From Sva-07 sp963698565 (GTDB lineage: Bacteria > Actinomycetota > Acidimicrobiia > Acidimicrobiales > Ilumatobacteraceae), in NCBI GenBank assembly GCA_963698565.1, contig CAVORH010000050.1:20146-84145 (forward strand): a stretch of 64,000 nt of DNA, written 5' to 3'. Under the pieces are notes generated by a model, which was not told where the DNA came from, did not search any database, and was given only the letters and a program-made list of their open reading frames with translations. Made by a program: the position numbers and the translations under genes. Below, one piece after another: positions 1-8,681 of this stretch; position 1 is the first letter of the stretch; the number at the start of each line of letters is the position of its first letter.

Positions 1-94
1 GCAGCGCACCGACACCGAAATCGAATCCTTCGAGCACGAAGAAGCCGATCCACAAGACGGCGATGATCATGAACCAGAGCGTTGGCAGACTCAT
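1..94 (-). CDS. cydB: Cytochrome bd oxidase subunit II, N-terminal part (cut by window edge)
   Basis: Only the first 31 codons lie in the window. The minus-strand translation starts MSLPTLWFMIIAVLWIGFF and continues VLEGFDFGVGAL, the typical first helix of CydB, the subunit that pairs with CydA to form the membrane quinol oxidase. The ATG (92-94) is preceded by an AGGAGG Shine-Dalgarno sequence that overlaps the cydA stop region, so the two genes are translationally linked. The rest of the protein lies to the left of base 1. Confidence 0.9.
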   Translation of the reverse strand, partial: MSLPTLWFMIIAVLWIGFFVLEGFDFGVGAL

Positions 95-103
95 GGTGGC
101 CTC

Positions 104-1522
104 CTAGTAGGTGAGCGCCGGCAGGCGCTCGGCGTCGTCGTCGCCCGGCTCGAGTTCGTCGGACGAGGGGTCGTCGGGAGGTGGTGGAAGGTCCTTGCGC
201 ACGGCGCGCACCTGGAGCAGGACATAGGCGACGCCCATCGCGACGTAGATGGCGTAGAACATGGCCAGGCTGATCCACAGCTCGGTGGTGCTGACCGTCG
301 ACGAGACCCCGTCCTCGGTCTTCAGCAACCCTTGCACGATCCAGGGTTGGCGGCCGTTCTCGGCCAGTACCCACCCGGCGGTGTTCATGGCGTAGAGCGC
401 GAGAAACGAGATCGATGCGACTCCCAGGAACCAGCGAGACGTGTTGAGCCGACGGCGCCACAACACCCAGCCACCCCACAACGACATCAACATGACCCCA
501 GCAGCGAGGTACGCCATCACCCGCATGCCCCAGTACTGCAGGAACACGTTGGGGATGTAGTTGCCCGGGCCGTATTCCTGTTCGTACTGCGCCTGGAGTT
601 GGTTCATCCCCTGCACCTCGCCGTTCCAGGTCCCGGTCGCCAACACCGACAGCAGGTGCGGGATCTCGATGACCTGCGTCGCGTTCGGGTCGTTGTTGCC
701 GCCCCCGATCTGGAAGACGGAGAACGAACACGGCTGACAGGTCTCCCACTGTCCCTCGGCGGCGGCGATCTTCATCGGTTGGTACACCGCCTCCACCTGG
801 CCGAGTTGGCCCCCGACGCGCATCTGCAACAGGATCGCCGGGATCAGGACGATCAGTGCCACCTTGGCGCTCTTGGCGAAGATCTCGGGGTCGACCTTGC
901 GGCGGATCTTCCAGGCCGACACCGACAACATCACCAGCGCACCGGACACGACGGCAGCGAGCATCACGTGGGCGTAGCTCCACCGGAAGACGGGGTTCGT
1001 GAAGAGTGCCCCGATGTCGTTGAGCACCGGGCGACCCGTTTGCGGATCGAGCTCGTAGCCCACCGGGTTCTGCATCCACGAGTTCGCCATCACGATGAAC
1101 ATCGCCGAGAGCGACGCCCCGATCGCCACCGCCCAGATCGAGGCCAGGTGGATTCGCCTGGGCAGCCGGTTCCAGCCGAAGATCCACAATCCGAGGAACG
1201 TCGACTCGAGGAAGAACGCGGCCAGGCCCTCCATCGCCAGGGGCGCTCCGAACACGTCGCCGACGAACCGTGAGTAGGCCGACCAGTTCATCCCGAACTC
1301 GAACTCCTGGACGATCCCCGTCACGACGCCGATCGCGACGTTGATCAACAAGATGTTGCCGAAGAACTTGGTGAGCCGGAGGTATCGGTCGTCGCCCGAC
1401 CGATGCCACTTGGTCTGCAGGATGGCGACGAGGAACGACAACCCGATCGTCACGGGGACGAACAGGAAGTGATAGATCGTCGTGGAGGCGAACTGAATTC
1501 GCGCGAGATCCACATTGTCCAC
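104..1522 (-). CDS. cydA: Cytochrome bd ubiquinol/menaquinol oxidase subunit I
   Basis: Heme-bearing, quinol-oxidising subunit of the bd-type terminal oxidase, an integral membrane protein that reduces O2 with high affinity. The start chosen is GTG at 1522-1520, giving MDNVDLARIQFASTTIYHF, the family's usual N-terminus, with GAGGAG at 1529-1534 six bases upstream. A longer frame reaches 1717, but its extra 65 residues are charged and unlike CydA. The product is 472 aa, a normal length. Conserved stretches include GRQPWIVQGLLKT near the C-terminus and multiple hydrophobic helices. The tail after the last helix is acidic and proline-rich (PPPPDDPSSDELEPGDDDAE). cydB follows after 9 nt. Confidence 0.95.
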   Translation of the reverse strand: MDNVDLARIQFASTTIYHFLFVPVTIGLSFLVAILQTKWHRSGDDRYLRLTKFFGNILLINVAIGVVTGIVQEFEFGMNWSAYSRFVGDVFGAPLAMEGLAAFFLESTFLGLWIFGWNRLPRRIHLASIWAVAIGASLSAMFIVMANSWMQNPVGYELDPQTGRPVLNDIGALFTNPVFRWSYAHVMLAAVVSGALVMLSVSAWKIRRKVDPEIFAKSAKVALIVLIPAILLQMRVGGQLGQVEAVYQPMKIAAAEGQWETCQPCSFSVFQIGGGNNDPNATQVIEIPHLLSVLATGTWNGEVQGMNQLQAQYEQEYGPGNYIPNVFLQYWGMRVMAYLAAGVMLMSLWGGWVLWRRRLNTSRWFLGVASISFLALYAMNTAGWVLAENGRQPWIVQGLLKTEDGVSSTVSTTELWISLAMFYAIYVAMGVAYVLLQVRAVRKDLPPPPDDPSSDELEPGDDDAERLPALTY

Positions 1523-1594
1523 GGTCAGCTCCTCTTCGAAAGTGTCGTGGTGACGGTCATGGTGCTGTCGATCTGCCTCTCGAGGTGTCCGGAA

Positions 1595-1629
1595 CCGTAG
1601 TTCCTCCACCTCTTCCGTAGTTCCTCCAC
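1595..1629. repeat. Two direct 15-bp repeats upstream of cydA
   Basis: CCGTAGTTCCTCCAC occurs at 1595-1609 and again at 1615-1629, exactly 20 bp apart, i.e. on the same helix face. The first copy also sits in a GGAAC-CGTA-GTTCC palindrome (1591-1604). The position, about 75-110 bp upstream of the cydA start codon, fits a regulator-binding site, but no known operator was recognised. Confidence 0.45.
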
Positions 1630-1642
1630 GAATTGATGTTCG

Positions 1643-1679
1643 CCGAAGGGTGGGTGAGGGTGCATCACCCACCCTTCGG
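1643..1679. terminator. 15-bp perfect inverted repeat between cydA and aquaporin
   Basis: CCGAAGGGTGGGTGA (1643-1657) and its exact complement (1665-1679) are separated by 7 nt. There is no T tract, and the flanking genes diverge, so a simple end-of-gene terminator is not the obvious role; it could be an operator or an attenuating hairpin in the cydAB leader. A related GGGTGGGTGAGG motif follows at about 1723. The whole gap 1523-1840 (318 bp) holds only this hairpin and the direct repeats at 1595-1629; no gene was seen in it. Confidence 0.4.
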
Positions 1680-1840
1680 GTGAACTCCGCGCGTCCAGCC
1701 TGCGATCTCGAACTCACCCGGGGGTGGGTGAGGCGACCTCACCCGCCTTTCGCCGATGATCGGGCCGACCCGCCAATCCACCGAGACGGGCCGTCGGCCG
1801 AGCCGTCCGTTGAACGAGGGGCGACGCGAAGAAAACTCCC

Positions 1841-2560
1841 ATGCGCGACCAGATACGGATTCCGCTCGTCGAGGCATTCGGCACCGCCGTGCTCGTGATC
1901 GGCGGGCCGGGAACGGCGATCTTCGCCACCGGCAGCTTCAGCGAGCGCGTGAACGTCGGCGCCCTCGGGGTGTCGATTGCGTTCGGACTCAGCCTGACCT
2001 GCATGGCCTACCTGATCGGCCGCATCACTGACTGCCACATCAACCCGGCGGTCACGATCGGCATGGTGATCGCGAAGAAGCTCGAGCCGGCGAAGTCGAT
2101 CCCGTACTTCCTGGCGCAGTTCGTCGGCGGCATCGTCGGCGCTGGCATCATCGCGCTGACGCTCAGCGGCACCGAGGGCTACCTGGCGAGGGCCCAGGAC
2201 GCCGGATTCGCCTCCAATGGCTACGGCACCCACTCGCCGGGCGGATTCGGTCTGGTGTCGGTGGCGATCGCCGAAGTCGTCGTCACCGCGGTCTTCGTGC
2301 TGATCGTGCTCGGGACGACGAGCCTCGAGGGCGTACCGACAGGTTTCGGGCCGATCGCCGCCGGCCTCGGCCTCACCCTGGTGCACTTCGTTGCCATCCC
2401 GGTGTCGAACGCATCGGTCAACCCGGCCCGCTCGCTGGCGACCGCCGTGTTCCAGGGCGACTGGGCGCTCGGTCAGGTCTGGGCGTTCATCGTGTTCCCG
2501 GCGATCGGCGCCCTGCTGGCCGGCGGTCTGTGGATGGCGCTCGGTGAGCCACGGGCCTGA
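1841..2560 (+). CDS. aqpZ: Aquaporin (water-selective, AqpZ-like)
   Basis: Six-helix MIP-family channel of 239 aa. Both pore motifs are present: NPA at residues 68-70 (HINPAVTIGM) and NPAR at 194-197 (ASVNPARS). By alignment with E. coli AqpZ, the selectivity filter reads Phe48, His182, Ala191 and Arg197; the Phe/His pair is the narrow water-type filter rather than the glycerol type. A downstream DUF1275 gene begins 2 nt after the stop, so the two are probably co-transcribed. The start is the ATG at 1841, just before IPLVEAFGTA; no clear Shine-Dalgarno sequence precedes it. Confidence 0.92.
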   Translation: MRDQIRIPLVEAFGTAVLVIGGPGTAIFATGSFSERVNVGALGVSIAFGLSLTCMAYLIGRITDCHINPAVTIGMVIAKKLEPAKSIPYFLAQFVGGIVGAGIIALTLSGTEGYLARAQDAGFASNGYGTHSPGGFGLVSVAIAEVVVTAVFVLIVLGTTSLEGVPTGFGPIAAGLGLTLVHFVAIPVSNASVNPARSLATAVFQGDWALGQVWAFIVFPAIGALLAGGLWMALGEPRA

Positions 2561-2562
2561 CG

Positions 2563-3267
2563 ATGGCTGACACATCCACGAGCGCAAGCGGTCAGCCATG
2601 GCTCCGGATGCGTCCCGGCGTGGCGGTGCTGCTGCTGCTGACCGCCGTCGCCGGGAGTCTCGACGCGATCGCCTACGTCGATCTGGGCGGCGTGTTCGTG
2701 TGCAACCAGACCGGCAACATCCTGCTTCTCGGGATCAGCATCGCGGAGGGCAGAGCATCGGACTCGGTCCCCGGCACGATCTCGCTCACCGCGTTCTTCC
2801 TCGCCGCCGGCCTTGCGGGACGGCTGCTCCCACCGGTCAGGCGTGGTGCTCGTTGGCCGAGCCGGACTGCAACGGCGATCGCCGTCGAGGTCGTGGCCAT
2901 CGCCACCACGTCAGCACTGTTGGCGGCTGGCGCGAGCAACGCTGTCGTGGTCGCGCCGATTGCGGCCGCGATGGGTGTGCAGACGACGCTCGCCGGGCGA
3001 GTCGCACTCGAGCACTTGACGAGCGGCTTCCTCACGGGCACGCTCTCGAGTGCGGCCATGAGGTCGCCGCTGGGTGACCATTCGAATCCATGGTGGTGGT
3101 ACGCACTCGCTCCGCTGCTCGTCCTGATCGTCGCGGCCGGTGCGGTTTCCATGGTTGCTGTCGAGTCGGTGTCGTGGGCACTGGGGATCGCTGCAGTGCT
3201 TGCGCTCGCCGCGTGGATGGTCAGTTGGTCTGCGACCGATGCCGGACGACGATCGGCGAGGACCTGA
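2563..3267 (+). CDS. DUF1275 (YoaK-like) membrane protein
   Basis: A 234-aa integral membrane protein with about six hydrophobic segments. The N-terminal block reads AGSLDAIAYVDLGGVFVCN followed by QTGNILLLG, the hallmark of DUF1275/YoaK proteins. Their function is unknown; a transport role is often assumed. It follows the aquaporin by 2 nt, suggesting one operon. The 150 bp after it (3268-3417) hold no gene. Confidence 0.85.
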   Translation: MADTSTSASGQPWLRMRPGVAVLLLLTAVAGSLDAIAYVDLGGVFVCNQTGNILLLGISIAEGRASDSVPGTISLTAFFLAAGLAGRLLPPVRRGARWPSRTATAIAVEVVAIATTSALLAAGASNAVVVAPIAAAMGVQTTLAGRVALEHLTSGFLTGTLSSAAMRSPLGDHSNPWWWYALAPLLVLIVAAGAVSMVAVESVSWALGIAAVLALAAWMVSWSATDAGRRSART

Positions 3268-3417
3268 CGTGAGGCATCGCCACGGCACCCAGCACGCTGC
3301 CTCCAGCCCACAGCCGCGCAGCGGGGCGCGCAGATCGTCTGCTTCGGGCGATGAGTCACCAGTACTGCTGCGGTTGAATGAAACAGAACTCTTCCCGATG
3401 AAGCCCTCTGAGAGGCC

Positions 3418-6400
3418 ATGATGCCCCGTCGTCAACCGTTCAGCCCCCGACTGGTCTCGAGCCACACCCGGCTGCGAGGAGCGGAGGTACATCACTCGGT
3501 GTGCCCGTACTGCGCCATCGGGTGCAGCCAGCTGGCCTACACGAAGGGCGGCGAGATCGTCGACATCGAGGGCGATCCGCGCAGCCCGGTGAACGAGGGT
3601 CGGCTCTGTCCGAAGGGCGCGAACACGCTGCAGCTCGTCGCCAACCCGCACCGCGTGACGACGCTCAAGTACCGGGCGCCGAACAGTGATCACTGGGAGG
3701 ACCGTCCGGTCGAGTGGGCGCTCGAGCGGATCGCGCAGCTCGTCAAGGAGACCCGCGACGAGGGCCTGATCGAAGCGAACGACGACGGCATCACGGTCAA
3801 CCATGTCAAGAACATGGCGATGGTCGGTGGGTCGGCGGCCGACAACGAGGAGGTCTACCTCGCCTCGAAGCTGCTCAAGGGCGGCGTCGGGCTGCTCGGC
3901 GTGGAGAACCAAGCGCGCATTTGACACTCGTCGACGGTGGCCGGTCTGGCCCCCACCTTCGGCTTCGGGGCCGCCAGCAACCCGCCCCGCGACATGGTCA
4001 ACAGCGACTGCGTGCTGATCATGGGATCGAACATGGCCGAGTCACACCCGGTCGGATTCCACTGGCCGGTCGAGGCCCAACGCAACGGCGCAACGATCAT
4101 CCACATCGACCCGCGGTACACCCGCACCTCGGCGGTCGCCGACGTCCACCTCGCGATCCGCCCGGGCACCGACCTCGCGTTCCTGCTCGGGATGATCCGC
4201 TATGTCCTGCACGAGGAGCGCTGGTTCGAGGAGTACGTCGCGCACTACACGAACGCGGCCACGTTGATCTCCGACGACTACGACTTCGACGAGGAGTCCG
4301 GGCTGTTCGTCGGCTTCGACGCCGACGCGAACAGCTACCGCCTCGCTCCGCACGCCTGGGACTATCAGATGGAGCCGGGGCCCGATGGCGCCCCCGGCCT
4401 CCCGCGCACCGATCCGACGATGACCGACCCGCGCTGTGTGCTGCAGATCCTGCGCCGCCACGTCGACCGCTACACACCCGAAGCGGTCGCCGCCGTCTGC
4501 GGCTGTCGCCCGGCCGACGTGGTCAAGATCGCCGAACTGCTCTGCCGCAACTCGGGACGCGAGCACACCACCAACCTGGCGTTCGCGCTCGGCTTCACCC
4601 AGCACAGCACCGGCCCCCAGACGGTCCGGGCGGCGGCGATCCTCCAGTTGCTCCTCGGCAACATCGGTCGCCCCGGCGGTGGCATCACCGCCCTGCGCGG
4701 CCACGCCAACGTGCAGGGCGCCACCGACATCTCACTGCTCTACAACACACTCCCCAACTACCTGCCGATGCCCCAGGCGGTCGAGGGCCAGGCGACGCTC
4801 GACGACTATCTGGCGAACGGCCGCTTCCTCGGTGCTCGCCGCGGCGACGTCGACGACGGCATGTGGAAACTCGACACCGAACAGGGTCCGTTCGCCGACG
4901 GGTTCCGCCACTTCCTGGTCAGCCTCCTGCGGGCCTGGTACGGCGACAGCGCGACGCCGGCCAACGACTTCGGATACTCGTGGTTGCCGAAGATCGACGA
5001 GGACATGTCCGACATGTCGATCTTCCGCAAGATGGACGAAGGATCGATCGACGGGCTGTTCCTGTTCGGCCAGAACGTCGCCGTGTCGGGCCCGAACTCG
5101 AAGATGCGTCGGCGGGCGTTGCGCAAGCTCAAGTGGCTCGTGGTGATGGACCTGTTCGAGACCGAGAGCGCGAGCGCGTGGTATGCGGATCCCGGAGGGC
5201 CGCCCCCCGGCGAGGTCGGCACCGAGGTGTTCCTCCTCCCCGTCGCCGCGTCGACCGAGAAGTCGGGGACGATGACGAACACCGAACGGCTGGTGCAGTG
5301 GCACGACCGGATCGTCGAGCCCCCGGGCGACTGCAGGACCGATCTCTGGTGGTGGTACCACCTCGGCCGCCGGCTCCAGGAGCTCTACGCCGATTCGACC
5401 AGGCCCGGCGACGCGCCGATCCAGCACCTCGCCTGGAACTACTGCGCCGACGGCGAGGACGAGCCCGACCCGCTGCGGGTGCTGCGCGAGATCAACGGCT
5501 ACCGCGTCGCGACCGGCGAGCACCTGACCGGTCCGGGAGAGATGGCCGGCGACGGCTCGACCGCGTGTGGCAGCCGGCTGTACTGCGGCATCTTTCCAGC
5601 GCCGGACACCAACCTCAGTGCACGCCTCGACGGGACCACCAACGTCGCCGGCGTGTTCCCCGAGTGGGGATGGGCGTGGCCCGGCAACACCCGCATCCTC
5701 TACAACCGGGCCTCGGCCGACCCGGCCGGCCGGCCGTGGTCGGAGCGCAAGGCGTTGGTGTGGTGGGACGAGAACGCCGGTCGCTGGACCGGCCACGACG
5801 TGCCGCAGTTCCCCGCCACGCTTGCGCCGACGTCGCGACCCGATCCCGGCGCACGGGGCAACGACTCGATCCCGGGTGACGGGCCGTTCGTGGTGCACCC
5901 GGACGGCACCGCCTGGTTGTTCACCCCGTTCGGGATGGCCGACGGGCCGCTCCCCGTGTACTACGAGCCGTTCGAATCGCCGGTCGCGGTGTCGATGCAC
6001 GATCGGACGACCGATCCGGTGACGAAGATCATCGACTCGCCCGACAACCCGTACGGCGGGGTGCGCAGCGACCGACCCGACGCGTTCCCGCACGTCGCCA
6101 CCACCTATCACCTGACCGAACACTTCATGAGCACCCGGTACGACAGTTGGCTCACCGAACTCCAGCCGGCGATGTTCGTCGAGATCGATCGCGAACTCGC
6201 CGCTGCGGAGGGGGTCGTCGACGGCGGCTGGGTGGTCGTGTCGTCGCCGCGCGGCGAGATCGAAGCCCGCGCGCTGGTGACCGATCGGATCCAGCCGATG
6301 CTGGTGCACGACCGGGTGATCCACACGGTCGGCATCGTCAGCCAGTTCGGCTACCAGGGCGAGGCCGTCGGAGCATCGGGCAACGATCTGACCGCGATGC

Positions 6401-6582
6401 TGCTGTCGGCCGATTCCGACATCCACGGCGCCAAGTCGTTCGTCTGCGCGCTGCGTGCGGGTCGACTCGACGGGGCGCCGGCGGCGACTCCGGTGGCCAC
6501 GGAGACCGAGCCGAAGATCGGCTTTCCGATCGCCGACACGGAATGGGCGGCACAACCGTACGGCTGGGAGGAGACGACATGA
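3418..6582 (+). CDS. fdhA: Formate dehydrogenase catalytic subunit, selenoprotein (TGA = Sec169)
   Basis: Molybdopterin oxidoreductase of 1054 aa interconverting formate and CO2. The frame is interrupted once, by TGA at 3922-3924, in the context NQARI-(TGA)-HSSTVAGLAPTFG, which is the family's selenocysteine site; the protein continues in the same frame to 6582. An N-terminal [4Fe-4S] ligand set is visible (Cys29, Cys32, Cys36, Cys64, then CPKG with Lys66), followed by the bis-MGD cofactor domains and the C-terminal dinucleotide-binding domain (GYQGEAVG). The N-terminus (MMPRRQPFSPRL) has arginines but no hydrophobic Tat core, so the subunit is probably cytoplasmic. The stop overlaps the fdhB start (ATGA). 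Annotators that treat TGA as stop would report two broken genes. Confidence 0.93.
3922..3957 (+). promoter_or_regulatory. SECIS-like hairpin directing selenocysteine at TGA 3922
   Basis: Eleven bases after the TGA begins a hairpin. GGTGG (3936-3940) pairs with CCACC (3953-3957) and CC (3941-3942) with GG (3948-3949), leaving a CCC bulge at 3950-3952. The apical loop is GGTCT (3943-3947). E. coli fdhF, a known selenoprotein mRNA, carries the same GGUCU apical sequence at a similar distance from its UGA, where SelB binds. The pairing was worked out by eye, not folded computationally. Confidence 0.8.
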
Positions 6583-7559
6583 CCGGCATCCCGGAGTTCG
6601 AGGTCGTCGACCGACCGGCGCGCGAAGGACCGTCGCGGCCGCGGGGGCTCGGCAGGATCTGGTACGCGTTCGAGCGCCCGGCCGCGCCGCCGCCCGTCAG
6701 CCCGATGGGATTCTTCACCGACACGACCGTGTGCATCGGGTGCAAGGCGTGCGAGGTGGCCTGCAAGGAGTGGAACCTCCTGCCCGCCGACGCGAGCCCT
6801 GGCTGGCGCCCGTCGTACGACCACACCGAGGCGCTGTCGGCGACCTCGTGGCGCCACGTGAAGTTCATCGAGTCGTTCGACGAGACGAGCGACGAGTCCG
6901 GTGTCGAGCCGGCCGGTTCGGCGACGCCGCTGCCGCCGTCGGACATCCGTGACGGGGGCGAGTTCGACCTGATCGCGTTGCTGGCCGAGCCGAAGACCGG
7001 TCATTGGCTGATGATGAGCGACTCGTGCAAGCACTGTGTGAGCGCGCCGTGCAACAAGGCGTGCCCGACGGGCGCGATCGTCCACTCGGAGTTCTCGAGC
7101 GTGGTCATCCAGCCCGACATCTGCACGGGCTGCGGTGCGTGCGTGAGCGCCTGCCCGTTCGGGGTGCCGGCCGAGAGCGAACTCGACGGGCACTCGCACA
7201 AGTGCACGCTCTGCTACGACCGCCTCGCCGACGACCTGACGCCGGCCTGCGCCAAGGCGTGCCCGACCCAGTCGATCAGGTTCGGCCCGATCGACGAACT
7301 CCGCGACGAGGCCCGCGCTCGAGTCGCCACGCTCCACGAGCGCGGCGTCGGCTCGGCGTACCTGTACGGCGACGAGGAGTCCGAGCACTATTCGGCGCTG
7401 CACAGCTTCTACCTCCTGATCCGCCCGGCCCGGGTCTACGGCCTTCCCGACGACCCGGTCGACCCGTGGACCAACATGGTCGGCGACTACCTGCGCGGGG
7501 CGGCCACCTTCGGCGTTGCGTTGGCGGCGCTCGTGCTCACGCTGGCGGTGGCGCGCTGA
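6579..7559 (+). CDS. fdhB: Formate dehydrogenase iron-sulfur (beta) subunit
   Basis: Electron-transfer subunit of 326 aa with four [4Fe-4S] cysteine clusters: CIGCKACEVAC (Cys52-Cys62), CKHCVSAPCNKAC, CTGCGACVSAC and CTLC...CAKACP. This is the FdnH/FdhB arrangement. A single hydrophobic segment at the C-terminus (FGVALAALVLTLAV) could anchor it to the membrane subunit. The start ATG at 6579 overlaps the fdhA stop; the stop overlaps the next start (TGATG at 7557-7561), so the three subunits form a tightly coupled operon. Confidence 0.93.
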   Translation: MTGIPEFEVVDRPAREGPSRPRGLGRIWYAFERPAAPPPVSPMGFFTDTTVCIGCKACEVACKEWNLLPADASPGWRPSYDHTEALSATSWRHVKFIESFDETSDESGVEPAGSATPLPPSDIRDGGEFDLIALLAEPKTGHWLMMSDSCKHCVSAPCNKACPTGAIVHSEFSSVVIQPDICTGCGACVSACPFGVPAESELDGHSHKCTLCYDRLADDLTPACAKACPTQSIRFGPIDELRDEARARVATLHERGVGSAYLYGDEESEHYSALHSFYLLIRPARVYGLPDDPVDPWTNMVGDYLRGAATFGVALAALVLTLAVAR

Positions 7560-8458
7560 TGGGTCGGCGAGCCGCTCCCGCACTGCGCACCGGCTACGAG
7601 GACCAGGTCGGCGCCCACGCATCGCCGTGGCGAGGTGCGACTGCAACGGCCGACATCGCGCTGAACAACCTCGGCGTCGGGACGTTCATCGTGGTCACGG
7701 TCGTGCGTCTCGTCGTCGGTGACGAGGCGCAGTGGGTCGTCGACATCGGTTGGCCGTTGGCCGTCGCACTCGTGGCGCTCGACCTGGCGGTGCTGGCCCT
7801 CGATCTGGGTGATCCGTGGCGGGTGTTCCACATGCTCCGCGTCGTCAAGCCGGAGACACCGATGTCGGTGGGGGTCTGGTCGTTGTCGGCGTTCATGGCG
7901 TGTGCGGCCGTACCCGCACTCGTCGGCGTCGTCAACTGGTTCACCGAGCCGGCGTCGTGGACGGGCGACGTGGCCCTCGTGCTGGCGACGATCGCGCTCG
8001 TGCCCGCCTTCGGTGCGCTGCTCTACAAGGGTGTGCTCTTCAGTACGACCGCACAGCCGGGCTGGCGAGACGCCCGCTGGCTGAGCGCCTACCTGTGCAC
8101 CTCGGGTCTGTGGCTCGGGGCGGCTGTGGCGATGATGATCGCCGTCGTTGCCGACGAGAGCGCCGCAACCGATGCGACGCGATGGGCGGCGGCAGTGCTT
8201 GCCCTGTTGTCGATCGGCCCGATGTGGTTGCTGCGACAGGATCTCGATTCCGAGATGGCGAAGCGGTACTCGCCGGCACGTCGACGCGTGGTCGACGTCG
8301 TCGCGCTGGTCGTACCTGCGGTGGTGGCGATCGTCGTCGTGGCGGCGCCGACCGGAGTTGCGGCCGCGGTCGGTCTCGCCGGTGCGCTGGCCGTCGCCTG
8401 GGTGGTGCGTTCGGCGCTGGTCGACCTTCCGCAGACGGACCCGCTCGATGACACCTGA
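7559..8458 (+). CDS. NrfD/PsrC-like membrane subunit of formate dehydrogenase
   Basis: A 299-aa polytopic membrane protein with about eight hydrophobic helices and the motif DLGDPWRVFHMLRVVKPETP followed by MSVGVW, typical of NrfD/PsrC quinone-reactive subunits. It starts at ATG 7559, overlapping the fdhB stop. By position it should take electrons from FdhB and pass them to menaquinone. It is not a heme b FdnI/FdoI-type gamma subunit, so the complex couples to the membrane differently from E. coli Fdh-N. Confidence 0.87.
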   Translation: MGRRAAPALRTGYEDQVGAHASPWRGATATADIALNNLGVGTFIVVTVVRLVVGDEAQWVVDIGWPLAVALVALDLAVLALDLGDPWRVFHMLRVVKPETPMSVGVWSLSAFMACAAVPALVGVVNWFTEPASWTGDVALVLATIALVPAFGALLYKGVLFSTTAQPGWRDARWLSAYLCTSGLWLGAAVAMMIAVVADESAATDATRWAAAVLALLSIGPMWLLRQDLDSEMAKRYSPARRRVVDVVALVVPAVVAIVVVAAPTGVAAAVGLAGALAVAWVVRSALVDLPQTDPLDDT

Positions 8459-8544
8459 GCAGCAATCGCTCGATTCGCACGCCGGGCCAGCATCGAGATG
8501 GTCCAGAAGGCGTGGTCGGCCGGGCTCGCGACGCTGCTCGCCAG

Positions 8545-8586
8545 GCGATGAGCGTGAGCACCGGATGTGGGGGTGTCGCTCATCGC
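8545..8586. repeat. 42-nt dispersed palindrome, copy 1
   Basis: GCGATGAGCG (8545-8554) pairs with CGCTCATCGC (8577-8586). This is one of five 42-nt intergenic palindromes in the window (others at 28154, 28215, 63167 and 63239). Read on the minus strand it begins GCGATGAGCGACACCCCC, like the 63239 copy. It lies between the formate dehydrogenase operon and the sulfatase; the rest of this 223-bp gap shows nothing else. Confidence 0.75.
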
Positions 8587-8681
8587 TGGGTGTTCGTCGG
8601 GATCGCCCATTTGGGATGGTGCCGGGTTGCTCCGGAGGTGCGAGCATGGGGGGCTCGTCGCCGAGGAAACGGAGCCCTCCC

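Noticed and set aside
1523..1717. A 65-residue N-terminal extension of cydA
   Set aside because: It is charged and unlike CydA, while GTG 1522 has a good Shine-Dalgarno sequence and the canonical N-terminus.
3418..3924. A truncated 168-aa formate dehydrogenase pseudogene ending at TGA
   Set aside because: The TGA is at the family's selenocysteine site, the frame continues intact for 885 codons, and a SECIS-like hairpin follows. Readthrough explains it better.
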